This document shows, piece after piece, positions 7,046 to 9,958 of a stretch of 9,958 nt of DNA (its first letter is position 1; each line of letters begins with the position of its first letter). The translations under genes and the position numbers were made by a program. The stretch comes from Pseudomonadota bacterium (GTDB taxonomy: Bacteria; Pseudomonadota; Alphaproteobacteria; Rhizobiales; Hyphomicrobiaceae), in NCBI GenBank assembly GCA_023412745.1, contig JAEZBZ010000167.1, positions 1 through 9,958 of the forward strand, given 5' to 3'. The notes under the pieces were generated by a model. That model saw only the letters and a program-made list of their open reading frames with translations, was not told the origin of the DNA and searched no databases.

Positions 7046-7195
7046 ATGCTGCGCTTGGTTTTTATAGCGGCCGGCTTGGCGGGTGCCGTGTGGATATGGC
7101 CGGAGGTTGAGGCCGATGACCGGATTCTATGGGCGGCTGTGATTCCCGGCACGTATCTCCTCGGCATGCTGATGTTACTGGGAGGCCGGTCCTGA
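7046..7195 (+). CDS. Small 49-residue membrane protein, unknown
   Basis: An ATG at 7046 opens a 49-codon frame ending in TGA at 7193-7195. AAAGGG lies 9 bases upstream of the ATG. The product has two hydrophobic stretches, about residues 3-18 (LVFIAAGLAGAVWIW) and 27-46 (from ILWAAVIPG to the Leu/Gly-rich end), joined by a short acidic turn (PEVEADDR). It fits a helical-hairpin inner-membrane protein with both ends on the same side. I recognise no family. It is divergent from cysK and convergent with the FecR-domain gene, so it would be its own transcription unit. Hydrophobic pattern, ribosome binding site and position in an otherwise empty gap support it, but a frame this short could arise by chance. 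Confidence 0.6.
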   Translation: MLRLVFIAAGLAGAVWIWPEVEADDRILWAAVIPGTYLLGMLMLLGGRS

Positions 7196-7224
7196 CCGCG
7201 GTCCGATCCGGCCCCCTTTAAGGG
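7184..7224. terminator. Nested inverted repeats between convergent genes, possible bidirectional terminator
   Basis: GGCCGG (7184-7189) pairs with CCGGCC (7208-7213) around a perfect 10-bp palindrome GACCGCGGTC (7194-7203). CCCTTTAAGGG follows at 7214-7224. The block lies exactly where the 49-residue gene and the FecR-domain gene meet tail to tail. There is no long T-run, so a classical intrinsic terminator is not certain. Confidence 0.4.
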
Positions 7225-7234
7225 TGCAGATGGC

Positions 7235-7894
7235 TTACTGGAAGGCAACCGTCAGCAGGGATCTCTTGGCCCGCGCCGACGACCATATGACAGGCTTTTC
7301 AGGCGCTTGCGTTCGATCGGGCACCATCGTTGCGCGCCGCTTGCCTTCAAGGACGGCAAGTCCGGCCTCATTGCGCACATTGACCTTCCCGCGCATGACG
7401 ATGACGCCTTGCTGGCCGTCCACCGGGCCGCTCCACAGGTCCGCGCCTGTCGACATCAGCCGGGCAGCGGAGGTGCGGACTTCAACCCGTTTATGCGGCG
7501 CGGCGACCGGCTGGCTGGTGACGAGGCGGAAGGCGCCGCGCAGCAATTCCAGGATCATGGCGCCGCTACGCCGACCTTCCTCTTCCAGATAGTCGGCCAC
7601 GAACAGGCGGGCATTCTCACCCAGGGCAAGATGGCTGCCGTCGTTGAACTTGATGGAAATACGCGATCTGGTTCCGGTTGATACGATGTCCCGCCGGCCG
7701 ATTTTCTGGCCTATTTTCAAGTCGCTAACCTTGCCGTTGCGTTCTACGCGAGCTTCCCCCTGCGCGCGGTCGATGATGGCAACGCTATGGAACTGCCGTT
7801 CGGGCTGGCTTGTCGCCGCGAGAGCCGCAGCTGCCGATAACGCGAGCAGACCCGCACTCAGGGTGCCTGTACGGTAGGTGAGTGTGCCGAGCAT
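7235..7894 (-). CDS. Exported FecR-domain protein
   Basis: From the ATG at 7894 the protein has 219 residues. GGGGAC about 8 bases upstream supports this start over a TTG at 7930. Residues 1-27 form a Sec-type signal (hydrophobic core LSAGLLALSAAAALAA), so the protein should be periplasmic or surface-exposed. Residues about 38-130 match the FecR domain: a glycine-spaced beta repeat with DIVSTGTRSRISIKFNDGS and LALGENARLFV, then MILELLRGAFRLVT. The C-terminal part (135-219) has more beta-rich repeats (RTSAARLMSTGADLW, GVIVMRGKVNV). Classical FecR is an inner-membrane anti-sigma factor beside FecI and FecA; here there is no such helix and no sigma factor or receptor nearby. A structural or cell-envelope role is more likely than sigma control, but this is inference. 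Confidence 0.85.
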   Translation of the reverse strand: MLGTLTYRTGTLSAGLLALSAAAALAATSQPERQFHSVAIIDRAQGEARVERNGKVSDLKIGQKIGRRDIVSTGTRSRISIKFNDGSHLALGENARLFVADYLEEEGRRSGAMILELLRGAFRLVTSQPVAAPHKRVEVRTSAARLMSTGADLWSGPVDGQQGVIVMRGKVNVRNEAGLAVLEGKRRATMVPDRTQAPEKPVIWSSARAKRSLLTVAFQ

Positions 7895-8157
7895 ATGATC
7901 GTCCCCAATCTTGATGGCGTGATGTCTCAAGATCCCCGCGAGGTGCCCGGCCCCGAATCACGAGCACCAACTTACCCATTGATCTTATGGGACTTGGCCA
8001 GATATATGTCCGCGCGTGCCTCAATTGCGAAGAGGCTGCCGACTTGGGTGCCGATCGCGGGACCAAAGGTGGCGGCTATTTTGCGTGCATCTGGCGCCAG
8101 GACATGTTTCATGGCCGATGTTGACGAGGCGGCGTTCCTTCACTGGGGCGTTGGGTA

Positions 8158-8242
<85 letters not shown>

Positions 8243-8253
8243 TCCAATTGAGA

Positions 8254-8277
8254 GCATTTGCCCATAGTGGGTGATGC
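8254..8277 (+). other. Hairpin just downstream of tRNA-Leu
   Basis: GCAT (8254-8257) pairs with ATGC (8274-8277), and the inner strand ending GCCCA pairs with TGGGT, closing a TAG triloop. The stem is about 10 bp with one bulged T and two wobble pairs. It starts 12 bases after the tRNA. It may stop or process the tRNA transcript; there is no T-tract, so an intrinsic terminator is doubtful. Confidence 0.35.
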
Positions 8278-8316
8278 AAGACGGATCAAATCTCTTACGA
8301 CGCGGGTTTCGGGTTC

Positions 8317-9672
8317 ATGCAGGTGACGGAGACGAGTTCGGACGGCTTGAAGCGGCAGCTCAAGATCGTCGTCGGTGCCGGAGAAATCGGCGAGCGGTTC
8401 GCTGCAAAGCTCGATGAGGTCAAGGATCGGGTCCAGATCAAGGGCTTCCGCAAGGGCAAGGTTCCGGTTGGACATCTAAAGAAGGTGTATGGCCGCTCGC
8501 TAATGGGCGAGATCCTGCAGCAGACGATCGAAGAGAAGAGCCGCGAGGCGCTTGCAGAACGCAAGGAACGCCCGGCATTCCAGCCGCAGATCGAGCTGTC
8601 CGAGGATCAGCAGGAAATCGAGAAGGTGATGTCCGGACAGGCGGATCTGTCCTTCGGCATGACGTTCGAAGTGCTGCCCGAAATCGCGCTGGCGGATTTT
8701 GCAGGGATTCAGATGGAGAAGCTCGTCGCTGATGTCGACGAGAAGGCCATCGACGATGCAGTTGCACAGCTGGTCGAGCGCAGCGTCAGCTATGAAGCGG
8801 CGGAAGGTCGCGTCGCCGAGGACGGTGACCGGCTCACCATCGACTTCGTCGGCAAGATCGACGGTACGCCGTTTGAAGGCGGCGCGGGCGAAGGCATCAA
8901 CATCGTTCTCGGCCAGGGTAGCTTCATTCCCGGCTTCGAGGACGGTCTGAAGGGCGCCAAGGCGAGCGAAGATCGGGTCGTTAATGCAACCTTCCCGGAG
9001 GCCTATCCGGAGGCGACGCTGGCTGGAAAGGCCGCAACCTTCGACGTCACGGTCAAGGAAGTCGCCGCTCCGAAGAAGCCTGAGGTCAACGACGACTTCG
9101 CCAAGACGCTTGGTGCAGAGAGCCTCACCCAGCTCCGTGAGCTGGTGACCGAGCAGATCAAACGCGAATATGAGCAGGCCTCACGCGGCAAGCTGAAGCG
9201 CGTCCTGCTCGACGAACTTGAGAAGCGGCACGATTTCGCATTGCCGCCGTCGCTGGTGGATCGCGAGTTCGAGGGCATCTGGCGTCAGGTCAGCGATGGT
9301 CTGCAGCAGGCCGGACGGACCTTCGAGGACGAGGGTAAGACCGAGGACGACGCCAAGGCCGAGTACCGTAAAATCGCCGAACGCCGCGTGCGCCTCGGCC
9401 TGATTCTTGGCGAAGTCGGTGACAAGAACCAGATCCAGGTGTCGCAGGACGAGTTGCGTCGCGCGCTGATGGAGCAGGCTCGCCGTTATCCGGGCCAGGA
9501 GCGCATGGTGTACGAGTTCTACGAGAAGAACCCGAACGCGATCGCTGAACTCAGAGCGCCGATTTATGAGGAGAAAGTGGTCGATTTCATTCTCGAGCGG
9601 GCCAAGCCTTCTGAGAAGAAAGTCGATCGCGAAGAACTCCTGAAGCCTGAGCCGGAAGACGCTGAAGCGTAA
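8317..9672 (+). CDS. tig: Trigger factor, ribosome-associated chaperone and prolyl isomerase
   Basis: This 451-residue protein has the full trigger-factor layout. The N-terminal ribosome-binding domain (1 to about 145) carries the signature GFRKGKVP at 43-50, which contacts ribosomal protein L23 at the exit tunnel. The FKBP-type prolyl isomerase domain spans about 165-250 (GDRLTIDFVGKIDG, GSFIPGFEDGL). The helical C-terminal chaperone domain spans about 255-430, ending in an acidic tail. It shields nascent chains in the cytosol. The ATG at 8317 gives the usual MQVTET-type N-terminus; the sequence before it has only a weak purine stretch, so initiation does not depend on a strong Shine-Dalgarno. 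It lies 74 bases after tRNA-Leu and 167 bases before clpP, the common tig-clpP order. Length is typical of alphaproteobacteria. Confidence 0.97.
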   Translation: MQVTETSSDGLKRQLKIVVGAGEIGERFAAKLDEVKDRVQIKGFRKGKVPVGHLKKVYGRSLMGEILQQTIEEKSREALAERKERPAFQPQIELSEDQQEIEKVMSGQADLSFGMTFEVLPEIALADFAGIQMEKLVADVDEKAIDDAVAQLVERSVSYEAAEGRVAEDGDRLTIDFVGKIDGTPFEGGAGEGINIVLGQGSFIPGFEDGLKGAKASEDRVVNATFPEAYPEATLAGKAATFDVTVKEVAAPKKPEVNDDFAKTLGAESLTQLRELVTEQIKREYEQASRGKLKRVLLDELEKRHDFALPPSLVDREFEGIWRQVSDGLQQAGRTFEDEGKTEDDAKAEYRKIAERRVRLGLILGEVGDKNQIQVSQDELRRALMEQARRYPGQERMVYEFYEKNPNAIAELRAPIYEEKVVDFILERAKPSEKKVDREELLKPEPEDAEA

Positions 9673-9733
9673 GCCGGAACTTGGGCCCGGCGGCCGACAG
9701 ATCGCCGCTGTGGATGAAGTGCGCGTCGGTGTG

Positions 9734-9751
9734 GGGGGCGTAATCTCCCCC
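9734..9751 (+). terminator. GC stem-loop between tig and clpP, weak terminator candidate
   Basis: GGGGG (9734-9738) and CCCCC (9747-9751) can pair around the 8-base loop cgtaatct. Only an AT-rich stretch without a T-run follows. It may attenuate read-through from tig or be incidental. Confidence 0.25.
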
Positions 9752-9796
9752 AATTGATCCTATATTGCATTCCGCCCGAACATGCTTATGTCGGCG

Positions 9797-9819
9797 TGCG
9801 GACACGCGTGATGTCCGCA
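9797..9819 (+). promoter_or_regulatory. Perfect 8-bp hairpin in the clpP leader
   Basis: TGCGGACA (9797-9804) and TGTCCGCA (9812-9819) are exact inverted copies around a 7-base loop (cgcgtga). The structure ends 3 bases before the clpP Shine-Dalgarno AGGAG (9823-9827). A TATATT at 9761-9766 could be a -10 box, which would put the hairpin in the clpP 5' untranslated region. It could be a DNA operator or an RNA element affecting translation or stability. It is not a CIRCE element. Confidence 0.4.
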
Positions 9820-9839
9820 AACAGGAGAGAGACGAAACC

Positions 9840-9958
9840 ATGCGCGACCCGGTCCAACAGCTCACCAACACGTTCTGGCCGATGGTTGTCGAACAGACCA
9901 CCCGGGGCGAGCGCGGATACGATCTGCCGTCGCGGCTGCTGAAGGAGCGGATCATCTT
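9840..9958 (+). CDS. clpP: ATP-dependent Clp protease proteolytic subunit, N-terminal part (runs off right edge)
   Basis: The ATG at 9840 opens a frame with no stop to the edge, 39 full codons. The N-terminus (MRDPV, then PMVVEQTTRGERGYD and SRLLKERIIF) is the conserved axial-loop and first-helix region of ClpP, the serine protease that pairs with ClpX or ClpA. The catalytic Ser, His and Asp lie beyond the edge. AGGAG 12 bases upstream is the ribosome binding site. Position after tig fits the usual tig-clpP-clpX-lon order, so clpX is expected next. Confidence 0.95.
   Translation, partial: MRDPVQQLTNTFWPMVVEQTTRGERGYDLPSRLLKERII

Noticed and set aside
6849..7067. 72-codon plus-strand frame upstream of the small membrane gene
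   Set aside because: Composition is unlike a protein (Cys/Arg/Ser rich, no hydrophobic or domain pattern), and it overlaps the probable cysK promoter region and the better-supported 49-codon gene.
9673..9691. GCCGG/CCGGC stem right after the tig stop, as a terminator
   Set aside because: Only 5 bp with a 9-base loop and no T-run; easily chance in GC-rich DNA.

Overview
The window looks like a chromosomal segment of a GC-rich alphaproteobacterium. The order tRNA-Leu, trigger factor (tig), clpP, the N-terminal sequence of ClpP, and a TTG-initiated cysK followed by alaX and sseA all fit that class. A Hyphomicrobiales (Bradyrhizobium-like) host is plausible, but the sequence alone does not settle the order. 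Most of the window is ordinary housekeeping or metabolic DNA.

Layout. At the left edge is the N-terminal part of a short-chain dehydrogenase (minus strand, 1-405). Divergent from it is a lone MdoG/OpgD-family periplasmic glucan protein (659-2260) with a Tat-like signal and the acidic residues expected of a GH186 glucanase. A pirin (2497-3417) follows. Three bases past the pirin stop, on the opposite strand, ends an AT-rich membrane-protein gene of unknown family (3421-3915, reading frame open to about 4122) whose start is unresolved. Upstream of it on the same strand is a tight block read right to left: cysK (6817-5774), alaX (5767-5039) and sseA (5009-4155). It joins cysteine synthesis, trans-editing of mischarged tRNA-Ala and 3-mercaptopyruvate sulfur transfer. 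To the right are a 49-residue two-helix membrane protein (7046-7195), a convergent exported FecR-domain protein (7894-7235), a complete tRNA-Leu(UAG) (8158-8242), tig (8317-9672) and the start of clpP (9840 to the edge).

How the genes work together. The clearest functional unit is the cysK-alaX-sseA operon. Tig and ClpP form the usual folding and proteolysis neighbourhood. The other genes look like single transcription units. The parts that homology does not explain are the low-GC membrane gene at 3421-4122 with its ambiguous 5' end, the 49-residue membrane protein, and several inverted repeats near gene starts, notably an 8-bp perfect hairpin just ahead of the clpP ribosome binding site. I found no CRISPR array, insertion sequence, phage gene or recognised defence system.
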